NCBI GenBank assembly: GCA_031286165.1
Contig: JAITUU010000054.1
Coordinates: forward strand, 1-42,877
Reading direction: 5' to 3'
DNA length: 42,877 nucleotides
DNA from: Bacteroidales bacterium
Lineage (GTDB): Bacteria; Bacteroidota; Bacteroidia; Bacteroidales; UBA1715
Shown here: in pieces, positions 33,592-42,297 of the stretch
Numbering within the stretch: the first letter of the stretch is position 1
Layout: each line of letters opens with the position of its first letter
The notes under the pieces: generated by a model
What the model saw: only the letters and a program-made list of their open reading frames with translations
Databases searched by the model: none
Told to the model about the DNA's origin: nothing
Made by a program: the position numbers and the translations under genes

Positions 33592-34899
33592 ATGCACGAA
33601 GCACACGAATTATTAATTCCAACATGGGCACTCATTCCTTTTGTGCTTATGTTACTCTCCATTGCTATTATGCCGCTTGTGGCAGAGCATTGGTGGGAAC
33701 ACAATAAAAATAAACTCATCGTTTCCCTCGTTTTGGGTATCCCTACGGCTATTTATTTGTTTGTAGCAGGTGGTCATGAAGGTATTCACGAATTGCAACA
33801 TGCCTTGATAGGCGATTATTTGCCCTTTATTATTTTGCTTGGTTCGCTCTTTGTCGTTACCGGCGGTATATTTATTCAAAGTTACAGCGCACCCACGCCG
33901 CTTACCAATACTATGTTTTTGGCAATCGGTGCAATTTTGGCATCGTTTATGGGAACTACCGGCGCGGCTATGTTGCTCATTCGCCCTGTGATTACCACCA
34001 TTCAAAAACGAAAATTTCAAGTGCACACCATTCTGTTTTTTATAGCAGTAGTGGCAAACTGCGGGGGGCTTTTAACGCCGCTCGGCGACCCACCCTTATT
34101 TTTGCTTTATTTGCGCGGTGTAGAATTTAGTTGGTTTTTCAATCTTTTGCCTCAGTGGGCTGTTGCCAATGGTTTGTTGCTTATTATTTATTTTGTGTGG
34201 GATAGTATTCTCTACAAAAAAGAGCACCCGAACGTTACCGAAGCTGCAATTTTGGAAACCGAAGACAAAGGCGTGAAATTGACAGGAAATTTGAATTTTC
34301 TCTTTTTGGCAGGTATTGTAATTTCGGTGGCATATTTGGCTGATTATAAATTTTTACAATCGGTGGTAATGCTATGTATGGCAGGGCTGAGCATAGTGTG
34401 CACCAAAAAAGAAGTGCGTGCGAAAAATAAATTTTCGTGGGTACCTATTATAGAAGTGGCATTTTTATTCTTGGGAATTTTTATAACCATGATTCCTGCG
34501 CTATTGTATTTAAAACAAGCATCATTCAATATTACCGAAGCATGGCAGTTTTACTACGCCACCGGTGCACTTTCTTCGTTCTTAGACAATGCACCTACGG
34601 CACTTTCTTTCTTCCAATTAGCCGAAGGAGTGTTCAATACCCAAGCCGTAAGCGGCGATGTGTTACCGGTATTGAAAGACGGCTACGACCACTTTCCGGT
34701 ATTAATTATGAAAGCAATCGCCATTGGTGCGGTGTTCTTTGGTTCCATGACCTACATAGGTAACGGACCAAACTTTATGATAAAAGCAATAGCCGAAGAA
34801 AACAAAATCACCATGCCAAGTTTCTTTGGCTACATGATTCGATTCTCGCTCATTGTACTCTTACCTGTATATATTGTGGTACAATTATTATTCATATAA
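33592..34899 (+). CDS. nhaD: Sodium/proton antiporter NhaD
   Basis: A 435-residue inner membrane antiporter with about twelve helices. Family motifs are GSLFVVTGGIFIQSYSAPTP, FMGTTGAAMLLIRPV, ANCGGLLTPLGDPPLFLLYL, SFLDNAPTALSFFQLA and GNGPNFMIKAIAEENKI. It probably shares a transcript with the sodium-pumping beta subunit 20 bases upstream and is ended by the terminator at 34925. Together they would couple decarboxylation, sodium export and pH control. Confidence 0.94.
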   Translation: MHEAHELLIPTWALIPFVLMLLSIAIMPLVAEHWWEHNKNKLIVSLVLGIPTAIYLFVAGGHEGIHELQHALIGDYLPFIILLGSLFVVTGGIFIQSYSAPTPLTNTMFLAIGAILASFMGTTGAAMLLIRPVITTIQKRKFQVHTILFFIAVVANCGGLLTPLGDPPLFLLYLRGVEFSWFFNLLPQWAVANGLLLIIYFVWDSILYKKEHPNVTEAAILETEDKGVKLTGNLNFLFLAGIVISVAYLADYKFLQSVVMLCMAGLSIVCTKKEVRAKNKFSWVPIIEVAFLFLGIFITMIPALLYLKQASFNITEAWQFYYATGALSSFLDNAPTALSFFQLAEGVFNTQAVSGDVLPVLKDGYDHFPVLIMKAIAIGAVFFGSMTYIGNGPNFMIKAIAEENKITMPSFFGYMIRFSLIVLLPVYIVVQLLFI

Positions 34900-34924
34900 A
34901 TTTTTGTTATTTGATTTTCATAAG

Positions 34925-34962
34925 TGCCTCCTTACGTTGTGAAATGTGAGGAGGTTTTTTTT
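34925..34962 (+). terminator. Terminator of the beta subunit-nhaD unit
   Basis: CCTCCTTAC (34927-34935) pairs with GTGAGGAGG (34946-34954), one G-T, followed by eight T. Confidence 0.88.
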
Positions 34963-35013
34963 GCGTTGTATAAAATAATTGGTAATTTACAATTTACAAT
35001 TTACAATTAATAG

Positions 35014-35021
35014 TATCTTTG
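35014..35021 (+). promoter_or_regulatory. Predicted -7 promoter element of ricT
   Basis: TATCTTTG matches TAnnTTTG after three tandem 'caatttacaa' units similar to the serS promoter repeat. It lies 25 bases before ATG 35047. Confidence 0.5.
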
Positions 35022-35046
35022 CACTTTACAGATAGTATCACAAATT

Positions 35047-36405
35047 ATGAGCGAACAAACATATATACAACTTCCCCATCAAAATAAGCAAGACATTGAT
35101 GTTGAGGCTATTGAAAAACGCATAAAACAATCGGCAAAACGTTCGGGCAGCGAAAAACTCTATGCCTATAATTGGCTGGGCGACATTCGCAATATTCCTT
35201 CCACGCACAATGTGGTGGAAATTCGCTTTAAAAACACGCGCAAAGAATATTTTATCAACAATTTGAATTTAGATTTGGAAGTGGGCGATATAGTAGCCGT
35301 AGAAGCGCAGCCGGGTCATGATATAGGTGTAGTGTCGCTTTTGGGCGAATTGGTGCAGGAGCAAATCAAAAAAAATGAACGAAAAAACGATAATTTTTTG
35401 AAAGTGTACCGCAAAGCCCGTCCTTCCGATATAGAAAAATGGGAAGAGGCAAAGGCATTGGAACACAAAACCATGATAAAATCGCGGCAAATAGCAAAAA
35501 GTTTGCGCTTGAATATGAAAATAGGCGATGTGGAATATCAGGGCGATAAAACCAAAGCGATATTTTACTACATAGCCGATGAGCGCGTGGATTTCCGTGA
35601 ATTGATAAAATTACTCGCCGAAGAATTTAAAATCCGTATAGAAATGCGTCAGATTGGTGCTCGTCAAGAGGCGGGACGCATTGGCGGTATTGGTCCTTGC
35701 GGTCGCGATTTGTGTTGCTCTACCTTTGTAACGAATTTTATAACCGTAACCACACACGCCGCTCGCGTACAGGAAGTATCGCTCAATCCGCAGAAATTGG
35801 CGGGGCAGTGCGGAAAATTGAAATGCTGCCTCAATTACGAATACGCAAGTTACACCGATGCACGTAAAAATTTTCCGGAAACGAATATTCCGCTCGAATT
35901 TGCGAATTTTAGAGCAAATCACATAAAAACCGATGTGTATAAAGAAACAATGTGGTATGTGTATCGCGCAAACGATGCCTCGCACATTTTGGAACTGCAC
36001 GTGGACCAAGTGAACGATATTATTGCACAAAATAAAAAAGGCATAAAACCCGAAAAACCCGATGCAAAACCCGAATCGAAGGCAGATACTTCGCATGAAT
36101 ACGGCAATGTGGTGGGGCAGGATAGTTTGACCCGCTTTGATGTGGAAAAACGCAAAAAACACAAAAATCGCGGCGGACAAAATAACCCAAACACGCAGCG
36201 AAGCAATAACCCCAATCGCCCGAACGCACCGCAAAAACCGCAAGGAGGAGAACAACAACCGAAAGCGACTAACGGAAATCCGCAACAGGCGAAAGCGAAT
36301 ACTACTACGAATCAGCAGCAACAAGCGAAAAAACCGAACAATACCAACAATAACCGAAATCGTAACCGCTTTCAACCGAAAAACAAACCAAACAATGCGC
36401 AATAA
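35047..36405 (+). CDS. ricT: RicT/PSP1-domain protein with Asn/Gln-rich tail
   Basis: RicT (YaaT) is part of the iron-sulfur Y-complex that adjusts RNase Y in Bacillus; the role in Bacteroidetes is not settled. The 452-residue protein has the PSP1 region (about 50-330) with the cysteine motifs GPCGRDLCCSTF and GQCGKLKCCLNYE, which could hold a cluster. Residues about 340-452 are low-complexity, rich in Asn, Gln, Lys and Pro (NPNTQRSNNPNRPNAPQKPQ), probably disordered and perhaps RNA-binding. Its last 11 bases overlap the gldH start, so the two are translationally coupled. Confidence 0.9.
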   Translation: MSEQTYIQLPHQNKQDIDVEAIEKRIKQSAKRSGSEKLYAYNWLGDIRNIPSTHNVVEIRFKNTRKEYFINNLNLDLEVGDIVAVEAQPGHDIGVVSLLGELVQEQIKKNERKNDNFLKVYRKARPSDIEKWEEAKALEHKTMIKSRQIAKSLRLNMKIGDVEYQGDKTKAIFYYIADERVDFRELIKLLAEEFKIRIEMRQIGARQEAGRIGGIGPCGRDLCCSTFVTNFITVTTHAARVQEVSLNPQKLAGQCGKLKCCLNYEYASYTDARKNFPETNIPLEFANFRANHIKTDVYKETMWYVYRANDASHILELHVDQVNDIIAQNKKGIKPEKPDAKPESKADTSHEYGNVVGQDSLTRFDVEKRKKHKNRGGQNNPNTQRSNNPNRPNAPQKPQGGEQQPKATNGNPQQAKANTTTNQQQQAKKPNNTNNNRNRNRFQPKNKPNNAQ

Positions 36406-36877
36406 TAGCCTGCGAAATTTTGTGATAGCCCTATGCGTGTGTGCCTGCGCAGCCTGTTCGTCTAACGTGGTGTTTGAAAGCACTATTACGCCGCCGAATG
36501 CAGTGTGGAGCAAGGAAGATATTGCGGTGTTTACCTTTACGCCGCGCGACACGCTTACGCAGTACGATATTATTTTGAGCATACGGAATACGAATGATTA
36601 CGCCTATTCCAATTTGTTCGTGTTTAGCGAAATTCGCTTTCCCAATCGGCAATTTACGCGCGATACCATAGAATTTGTACTTGCCGATGCACAGGGCGAA
36701 TGGACAGGAAAACGATGGTTTTCAAGCCATACCAATACTTTCAATTTCAAGCAAGGCGTGCGATTTCCCTATGAAGGTGAATACACGTTTTTGCTGGAAC
36801 AAGCAATGCGCTGCACCAATAAAGACTGCGCCCTCAGCGGAATAGAAAAAATAACCGTTCAAATTGTGGAACGATAA
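36395..36877 (+). CDS. gldH: Gliding motility lipoprotein GldH
   Basis: GldH is a lipoprotein needed for gliding in Flavobacterium and often retained in non-gliding Bacteroidetes with T9SS. The 160-residue product starts MRNNSLRNFVIALCVCACAA, followed by a lipobox Cys (AACSS). Family segments are VVFESTITPPNAVWSKEDIA, FTFTPRDTLTQYDIILSIRN, YPYSNLF-like YAYSNLFVFSEIRFPN and LLEQAMRC. ATG 36395 overlaps the end of ricT; a longer frame upstream reads only the shifted ricT tail. Confidence 0.88.
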   Translation: MRNNSLRNFVIALCVCACAACSSNVVFESTITPPNAVWSKEDIAVFTFTPRDTLTQYDIILSIRNTNDYAYSNLFVFSEIRFPNRQFTRDTIEFVLADAQGEWTGKRWFSSHTNTFNFKQGVRFPYEGEYTFLLEQAMRCTNKDCALSGIEKITVQIVER

Positions 36878-36922
36878 ATATCAATTAAGAATTAAGAGAT
36901 TTTCAGACTAACCATACAAAAA

Positions 36923-36950
36923 GCGTCATTGCGAACGAAGTGAAGCAATC
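36923..36950 (+). repeat. 'CERSEAI' repeat
   Basis: gcgtcattgcgaacgaagtg followed by aagcaatc lies between gldH and trmB. ATTGC and GCAAT form the stem ends. Confidence 0.8.
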
Positions 36951-37006
36951 TAAGAAGACCTATACACTTACCAACTTACTGATTTATAAACTTTCCGACT
37001 TACATA

Positions 37007-37726
37007 ATGGGACACAAACATAAATTACAACGATTTGCCGAAAACAAAACATTTTCAAACGTAATACAACCCGAATTTAGCGAAGTATTTCGTTGCGATT
37101 ATAAACTCAAAAATAAGTGGAAGGCGGAATTTTGGCACAACGATAATCCCATAGTGCTTGAATTGGGTTGCGGCAAAGGCGAATACACCGTAGAACTTGC
37201 GCAAAAATATTCCGAAAAAAATTTCATAGGCGTAGATATAAAAGGTGCGCGATTTTGGCGCGGGGCAAAAACCGCCATTGAGCAGCGTATTCCCAATGTG
37301 GCGTTTATTCGTTCGCGCATAGAATTTTTGAACTCGTTTTTTGCTACTCACGAAATTTCCGAAATTTGGATAACCTTTCCCGACCCGCAAATAGAAAAAC
37401 GAAGAACAAAAAAACGCCTTACTTCACCGCGATTTTTGAATATGTATAAAACCATGCTTGCACCGGGTGCACGTATTCACTTAAAAACCGATAGTCAAGA
37501 GTTGCACGCATACACCAAACAAGTATTGCAATACAACAATCAGCCAATTCTGCGGGCAACTACCGATGTATATCATTCCGAACTATTGGACGACACGCTT
37601 GCCATAAAAACATTCTACGAAAAACAGTATTTGGAACGCGGAAAAACCATTACCTATATAGAATTTTCACTCACAGGACAGGAAATAGTGGATTTGCCGG
37701 AGGAAGACGATACAATTACAAATTAA
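37007..37726 (+). CDS. trmB: tRNA (guanine-46-N7)-methyltransferase
   Basis: TrmB makes m7G46 in the tRNA variable loop. The 239-residue product has the SAM-binding LELGCGKGEYTVELAQKY, the acidic ENFIGVDIKGAR-type strand, and the family signature TFPDPQIEKRRTKKRLTSPR. Its place after ricT-gldH is typical for Bacteroidetes. Confidence 0.95.
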   Translation: MGHKHKLQRFAENKTFSNVIQPEFSEVFRCDYKLKNKWKAEFWHNDNPIVLELGCGKGEYTVELAQKYSEKNFIGVDIKGARFWRGAKTAIEQRIPNVAFIRSRIEFLNSFFATHEISEIWITFPDPQIEKRRTKKRLTSPRFLNMYKTMLAPGARIHLKTDSQELHAYTKQVLQYNNQPILRATTDVYHSELLDDTLAIKTFYEKQYLERGKTITYIEFSLTGQEIVDLPEEDDTITN

Positions 37727-37760
37727 AAATTACGAATTACGAGATTTTTAGACACAAGAT

Positions 37761-37800
37761 AGCCAATATGCCACTATGCTAATATACCAATGAAACAATG
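37761..37800 (+). repeat. 'tgctaat' repeat downstream of trmB, copy 4
   Basis: agccaatatgccactatgct followed by aatataccaatg lies 35 bases after the trmB stop in sense orientation. It is more degenerate than copies 1 and 2. Confidence 0.65.
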
Positions 37801-37859
37801 AATATCTAAAAATATCAATAAATATCACGAAGTAACTATCTACAAATATCATATACAGA

Positions 37860-38690
37860 ATGAAAAAAATAGCAATTCAAGGAGTAAAAGGAGCATTTCA
37901 CGAAATTGCCGCCATAAAATATTTTGGTGCCGATATTGAAACGGTTAATTGTGTGCAGTTCAAGCACGTATTTGAACTTGTGCAGCAAGGGCGCGTGGAT
38001 TACGGCATAGTGGCGGTGGAAAATACCATAGCCGGCAGTATTTTGAGTAATTATTTGTTGCTCAAAAATTCCAAAGTAAAAATTTCGGGTGAAGTGGGGC
38101 TGCACATTACGCAAAATTTGATGGTACTACCCGGTGTGAATATGGAGGATATTAAAGAAGTGTATTCACACCCCATTGCAATTCAGCAGTCAAGCGAGTT
38201 TTTCAACGATTATCCGCAATTTAAACTCATAGAATGGAGCGATACGGCTTCGAGTGCACAAAAAATTGCCGAAGAAAAATTGACGCACGCCGCCGCCATT
38301 GCCAGCGAATATGCCGCCGAACTCTACGGATTACAAATTATTGCACCCCATATAGAAACTCACAAACGCAATTACACGCGATTTATGATTATAGAACGCC
38401 GTGCCCACGAATTGCCCGAAAACAATAAGGCTTCCATGTGTTTTGAACTCACGCACGCGCCCGGTTCGTTAGTCGATGTGCTTACGGTGTTCAAAAACGA
38501 AGGTTTGAACCTTACGAAAATTCAATCGTTGCCGATTTTGGGAAAACCCTACGAATATTCGTTTTACGTGGACGTGGAGTGGAACGACCACAAAAAATAC
38601 GACAAAGCCCTCAATATGATTTTGAAAATAGTATCGAATCTTTCGGTATTGGGCGAATACAAACACGATGAAAGTTTTAATAAAGAGTAG
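37860..38690 (+). CDS. pheA: Prephenate dehydratase with ACT domain
   Basis: PheA converts prephenate to phenylpyruvate for phenylalanine. The 276-residue product has IQGVKGAFHEIAAIKYFG, YGIVAVENTIAGSI, the catalytic TRF motif in NYTRFMIIERR, and a C-terminal ACT domain (about 195-270). In the ACT domain the usual ESRP ligand motif reads IQSLP, as in other Bacteroidetes, so feedback control may differ. There is no chorismate mutase domain. tyrA starts ten bases after the stop. Confidence 0.93.
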   Translation: MKKIAIQGVKGAFHEIAAIKYFGADIETVNCVQFKHVFELVQQGRVDYGIVAVENTIAGSILSNYLLLKNSKVKISGEVGLHITQNLMVLPGVNMEDIKEVYSHPIAIQQSSEFFNDYPQFKLIEWSDTASSAQKIAEEKLTHAAAIASEYAAELYGLQIIAPHIETHKRNYTRFMIIERRAHELPENNKASMCFELTHAPGSLVDVLTVFKNEGLNLTKIQSLPILGKPYEYSFYVDVEWNDHKKYDKALNMILKIVSNLSVLGEYKHDESFNKE

Positions 38691-38700
38691 GGGGGGAGGA

Positions 38701-39540
38701 ATGAACATAACAATAATAGGAACAGGACTGATAGGCGGCTCCATAGCCATGGCAATTCGCGGATTTAACACAAAAATTATAGGTGTAGATAGTAGCGAAG
38801 AAAATATAAAAACCGCTCTCGAACTTGGTATTATAGACCACGCAATGGAGTGGAAGCAGGCGGTAATGATTTCGGAACTGGTGATTTTGGCAGTTCCGGT
38901 AGATGCCGCACGTGCACTGCTGCCGCTCATTTTAGATTGCATTTCCGATACCTGCGTGGTAATCGACATGGGTTCTACCAAAGTGGGAATATGTAACAAT
39001 GCCCGCCGCCACCCGCGCCGAGCGCAGTACGTGGCTTCGCACCCTATGGCGGGAACCGAAAATTCGGGTCCGCAGGCGGCATTTGCCGATTTATTTAAAG
39101 GCAAGAAAACAATTATTTGCGAGCAGGAACTGAGTTCAACCTTCGCGCTCAATCAAGCAAAATTGCTCTACAAAATTCTGGGAATGACCATATTATATAT
39201 GTCGCCCGAAGACCACGATAAACATATTGCTTATGTGTCGCACTTGGCTCACGTAATTGCTTACGCGCTGAGTATCACTGTATTGGAAATAGAAAAAGAC
39301 GAAAAGAAAATTTTTGAAATGGCAGGTTCCGGTTTCGATTCCACCGTGCGTATTGCCAAAAGTTCTACAAGTATGTGGACACCGATTTTACAGCAAAATG
39401 CCGATTATTTGATAGCCTCCATAGACGAATACGTGGAAACATTGCTCGATTTTAAACGCGCCATAGAACACAAAGACAGCGCACGCCTTTCGGAATTGAT
39501 AGACGAAGCGAACAAAATTCGCAAGGTGCTTCATAAATAA
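38701..39540 (+). CDS. tyrA: Prephenate dehydrogenase
   Basis: TyrA oxidises prephenate to 4-hydroxyphenylpyruvate for tyrosine. The 279-residue product has the NAD-binding start MNITIIGTGLIGGSIAMAIR, VILAVPVDAARALLPLI, the catalytic SHPMAGTENSGP and DHDKHIAYVSHLAHVIAYAL. ATG 38701 follows a GGGGGGAGGA run directly. An in-frame ATG at 38668 inside pheA would add 11 residues (MKVLIKSRGGG). The aminotransferase and DAHP synthase genes that often separate pheA and tyrA in this phylum are absent here. Confidence 0.92.
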   Translation: MNITIIGTGLIGGSIAMAIRGFNTKIIGVDSSEENIKTALELGIIDHAMEWKQAVMISELVILAVPVDAARALLPLILDCISDTCVVIDMGSTKVGICNNARRHPRRAQYVASHPMAGTENSGPQAAFADLFKGKKTIICEQELSSTFALNQAKLLYKILGMTILYMSPEDHDKHIAYVSHLAHVIAYALSITVLEIEKDEKKIFEMAGSGFDSTVRIAKSSTSMWTPILQQNADYLIASIDEYVETLLDFKRAIEHKDSARLSELIDEANKIRKVLHK

Positions 39541-39632
39541 CAACATTGTTGTTGATTATAGATTGAAAATTTCTTCATAAGAAAGTAACAACATGGTTTT
39601 GTTCTTGTAACTGCACCGTAATCCTGATACTG

Positions 39633-39640
39633 TATGTTTG
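39633..39640 (+). promoter_or_regulatory. Predicted -7 promoter element of the secreted phosphoesterase gene
   Basis: TATGTTTG matches TAnnTTTG, 28 bases before ATG 39669. A TTG at 39605 is 25 bases upstream of it. Confidence 0.5.
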
Positions 39641-39668
39641 CACTGTACAATTTTAAACAGTTAAACAA

Positions 39669-41510
39669 ATGAAAAAAGTATCAGTTTTAGTAAGTGCCTT
39701 GCTGCTGGGTTTCGGCTTGGCGGCGAATGCGCAAAATGCAGATTTCACGAATCCTTCGTGGACACAGTATCAACGAACAGTAAAAGCAGGCGCAACAAAT
39801 CCCTGTGTGTTGGTGCAAAAAGAAATGCCTTATAATGTAAATACGGCAATCAACGGTAATCCTGCCACGCAATGTGGCGTAACGTGGTATTGTAATGCCG
39901 GAGTGGTGGGCACAAAATTGCAAATAGTGCAAGGAAATTCCGGTGATTTTAGCGGTGCGCGTGAAATTACTGCCACCGCTACCGAATTGAACGATGTGAT
40001 GTATGTAACTTCGGGTAACAATAATAATGATTTGATTGAAAAAACAGGCTTGCAGAAAGGAGAAAAACGCAGTTACATTTCAAATAAAGTGCTGATTGAT
40101 GATTTGACCCCAAACACGACTTATTCGTATCGTGTGGGTGGCGCAAATGATGTGTGGAGTGATACTTACACATTCACCACTGCCAAAAACTCGAAAGATG
40201 CGTTTTCTTTCATTTACGTTACCGACACGCAGTCGAATACCGATGAAATGTTTGAAGTATCGCGAAAAACGCTTGCTGCTGCCCAAGAAAATGTAGTTGA
40301 TGCAAAATTTTTGCTCATTACCGGCGATTTGGTGGAAACCAGCGGAGCAAATAATTCAGAATGGGAATGGGAGCAATGGTTTGAAACCATGAAAGCATCG
40401 TGGCAAACGCTGCCCATAGTGTCGGTGCAAGGCAATCACGACACCAGCCCGAATGCTAATTGGTTCAATCACTTCCATACCAATACTTCGTTCAATGCTG
40501 CGCAAACCGAAGCCGCCGCAAAAACCGCAATGGACGGAACGGTATATTCTTTCGTGTATGGCGATGCGCTCTTCATGATTTTGAATTGGGAAGATTACGG
40601 TAAAGGCGAACCTTACTTTGCAGCCGTAGAAGCGTGGATGCAAGCGCAAATTGCCGCCAATAGTGATGTAAAATGGCGTATTGCAGCCTTCCACAAAAAT
40701 ATGTTTACCGGCAGTAAGAGCCACCAAAGCGATGCCGATGGAAAGCGTGTACGCGAACGCATGGCTCCGGTGTTTCAAGAATTGGGCATAGACCTTGCGC
40801 TCGAAGGACACGACCACGTGTATGAAGTAATGGGGGTTTTGGTGAGCGGAAAAGATAATGAAGGTTTAAATATATATGAGAAAGTTGATGATGCGGTGAG
40901 CGACCAAACATTTACCGCCGGTGGCACACGCGAAGATATGACCGGCATACACGGTGGAACGTTCAACGTGAAACAAGGCGTGCTGTATTTTTTGAATAAT
41001 TCCGCAGGAAAGAAAAAATACGAACCACGCAGCGAGCAGGAAATGACCGGAGCCGAAAGTGCAACAGGTGTGAGCAATTATTTTCAATTTTTCCATCGCT
41101 TTGGGCAAACCGGCGAACCTACATTCAGCAGTGTAACCGTATCGTCTGATGCTATTAATATAGCCACTTATACGGTAAACGATGCAGGCGAGGCAAGTTT
41201 GTTCGATTCTTTCAAAGTAATTAAAGAAGACAAAAAAGAAGAAGACAAAGACCCCATCGCTTCGGTATTTTCCAACGTAGCCTCGCACGCAGGATTTTCT
41301 ATCTATCCCAATCCTGCCAACAATCAAATAACCGTAGTGGGTAGTGAATCAATAGAAAGCATACGAATTGTAGCCATGAACGGAACAGTGCTACTTACGC
41401 ACACCGGCAGCAATGTGGTAGATATTACGAATTTGGCACAAGGAAAGTACGTGCTGCAAATTGCAACTGCACGCGCTACCTTTGCCGAGCAATTAGTGGT
41501 GAAAAAATAA
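39669..41510 (+). CDS. Secreted purple acid phosphatase-like metallophosphoesterase with T9SS sorting domain
   Basis: The 613-residue product has a signal peptide (MKKVSVLVSALLLGFGLAANAQ). A purple acid phosphatase-type N-terminal beta domain follows (about 40-170, LTPNTTYSYRVGG). The calcineurin-like core spans about 178-400, with metal ligands at Asp186 (VTDTQS), Asp220 (TGDLVE), GNHD 255-258, HKNMF and GHDH 380-383. The end is a type A T9SS sorting domain (about 540-613: SIYPNPANNQITVVG, YVLQIATARATFAEQLVVKK). It should act outside the cell to release phosphate. It appears to be a single-gene unit. Confidence 0.9.
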   Translation: MKKVSVLVSALLLGFGLAANAQNADFTNPSWTQYQRTVKAGATNPCVLVQKEMPYNVNTAINGNPATQCGVTWYCNAGVVGTKLQIVQGNSGDFSGAREITATATELNDVMYVTSGNNNNDLIEKTGLQKGEKRSYISNKVLIDDLTPNTTYSYRVGGANDVWSDTYTFTTAKNSKDAFSFIYVTDTQSNTDEMFEVSRKTLAAAQENVVDAKFLLITGDLVETSGANNSEWEWEQWFETMKASWQTLPIVSVQGNHDTSPNANWFNHFHTNTSFNAAQTEAAAKTAMDGTVYSFVYGDALFMILNWEDYGKGEPYFAAVEAWMQAQIAANSDVKWRIAAFHKNMFTGSKSHQSDADGKRVRERMAPVFQELGIDLALEGHDHVYEVMGVLVSGKDNEGLNIYEKVDDAVSDQTFTAGGTREDMTGIHGGTFNVKQGVLYFLNNSAGKKKYEPRSEQEMTGAESATGVSNYFQFFHRFGQTGEPTFSSVTVSSDAINIATYTVNDAGEASLFDSFKVIKEDKKEEDKDPIASVFSNVASHAGFSIYPNPANNQITVVGSESIESIRIVAMNGTVLLTHTGSNVVDITNLAQGKYVLQIATARATFAEQLVVKK

Positions 41511-41689
41511 CCAGTTATTTTCACCCGTTTACGAAAGAATTGTTGGCGTATGCCGACAATTCTTTCTTTTGTTTATTACAGCGAGGAGTCATTATTGCGT
41601 TTCTAAAAAGGAATAGCAAGATTTGTACACGCCGTGCTGTTGAAATACGTATTTTTGCATGGATTAATTCTGGTGAGGACGTTTTTCTG

Positions 41690-41717
41690 CGTCATTGCGA
41701 ACGTAGTGAAGCAATCC
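41690..41717 (+). repeat. 'CERSEAI' repeat
   Basis: cgtcattgcgaacgtagtga followed by agcaatcc lies 27 bases upstream of ATG 41744. Its translation (HCERSEAIRK) would wrongly extend the next gene. Confidence 0.8.
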
Positions 41718-41743
41718 GGAAAAGCATCAATAAAGATATAGCA

Positions 41744-42265
41744 ATGACACAGGCAGAAGAACAGTTTTTGACGGATTTACACAGTATTCATTTTTCAAAA
41801 GAGCAAAAAATTGCCGAAATGGAACGTGGCGCGGTAAGTGTGGAATTTGTACTCGGCGTGGCACTTTCGCAGCGGCAACCGCAGGCTCGCTATTGCGCGT
41901 GGATTATGTCGCACTATGTGCAAAAACACAAAAACTCCCTTACTGCCTACGCCGATAGGGCAATAGCATTTTTACCGCAAGCGCAGGTGAGTGGGCATAT
42001 TCGCGAAATTTTGCATTGGTTTACCGTTGGCATACCCCACGAAGCCGAGCGTGTGGGTGAATTGTTTGATTTTTGCCTGCACGCACTGCGCTCGCAAAGC
42101 CTGCCCACCGGCGTAAAAACCTACGCACTCGCCGTGAGCGAACTAATTGTATGCCGTTACCCCGAACTCTCCGAAGAATACAAAGAATTCTTGCGCGATG
42201 TGCGCCCCTATGTGCCCAATAACGTGGCACGGCGGATACAGAAAATTCTTGCGAGTTACCGGTAA
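41744..42265 (+). CDS. Uncharacterised helical protein
   Basis: The 173-residue product is not recognised. It has no signal peptide or membrane segment and is predicted to be almost wholly alpha-helical, with paired amphipathic helices reminiscent of HEAT-type repeats (VEFVLGVALSQRQPQARYCA, LPTGVKTYALAVSELIVCRY, YPELSEEYKEFLRDVRPYVP). ATG 41744 is chosen because the frame upstream reads the CERSEAI repeat. It stands between two secreted-protein genes; no function follows from that. Confidence 0.7.
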   Translation: MTQAEEQFLTDLHSIHFSKEQKIAEMERGAVSVEFVLGVALSQRQPQARYCAWIMSHYVQKHKNSLTAYADRAIAFLPQAQVSGHIREILHWFTVGIPHEAERVGELFDFCLHALRSQSLPTGVKTYALAVSELIVCRYPELSEEYKEFLRDVRPYVPNNVARRIQKILASYR

Positions 42266-42266
42266 A

Positions 42267-42297
42267 ATACTATGCTACTGCGGCAATGTGCTAATGA
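42267..42297 (+). repeat. 'tgctaat' repeat after a stop codon, copy 5
   Basis: atactatgctactgcggcaa followed by tgtgctaatg begins just after the stop at 42263-42265. Its last ATG is the start codon of the next gene. Confidence 0.7.

Noticed and set aside
35611..36582. Minus-strand frame of 323 codons
   Set aside because: Antisense to ricT and gldH, which are both supported by family motifs.
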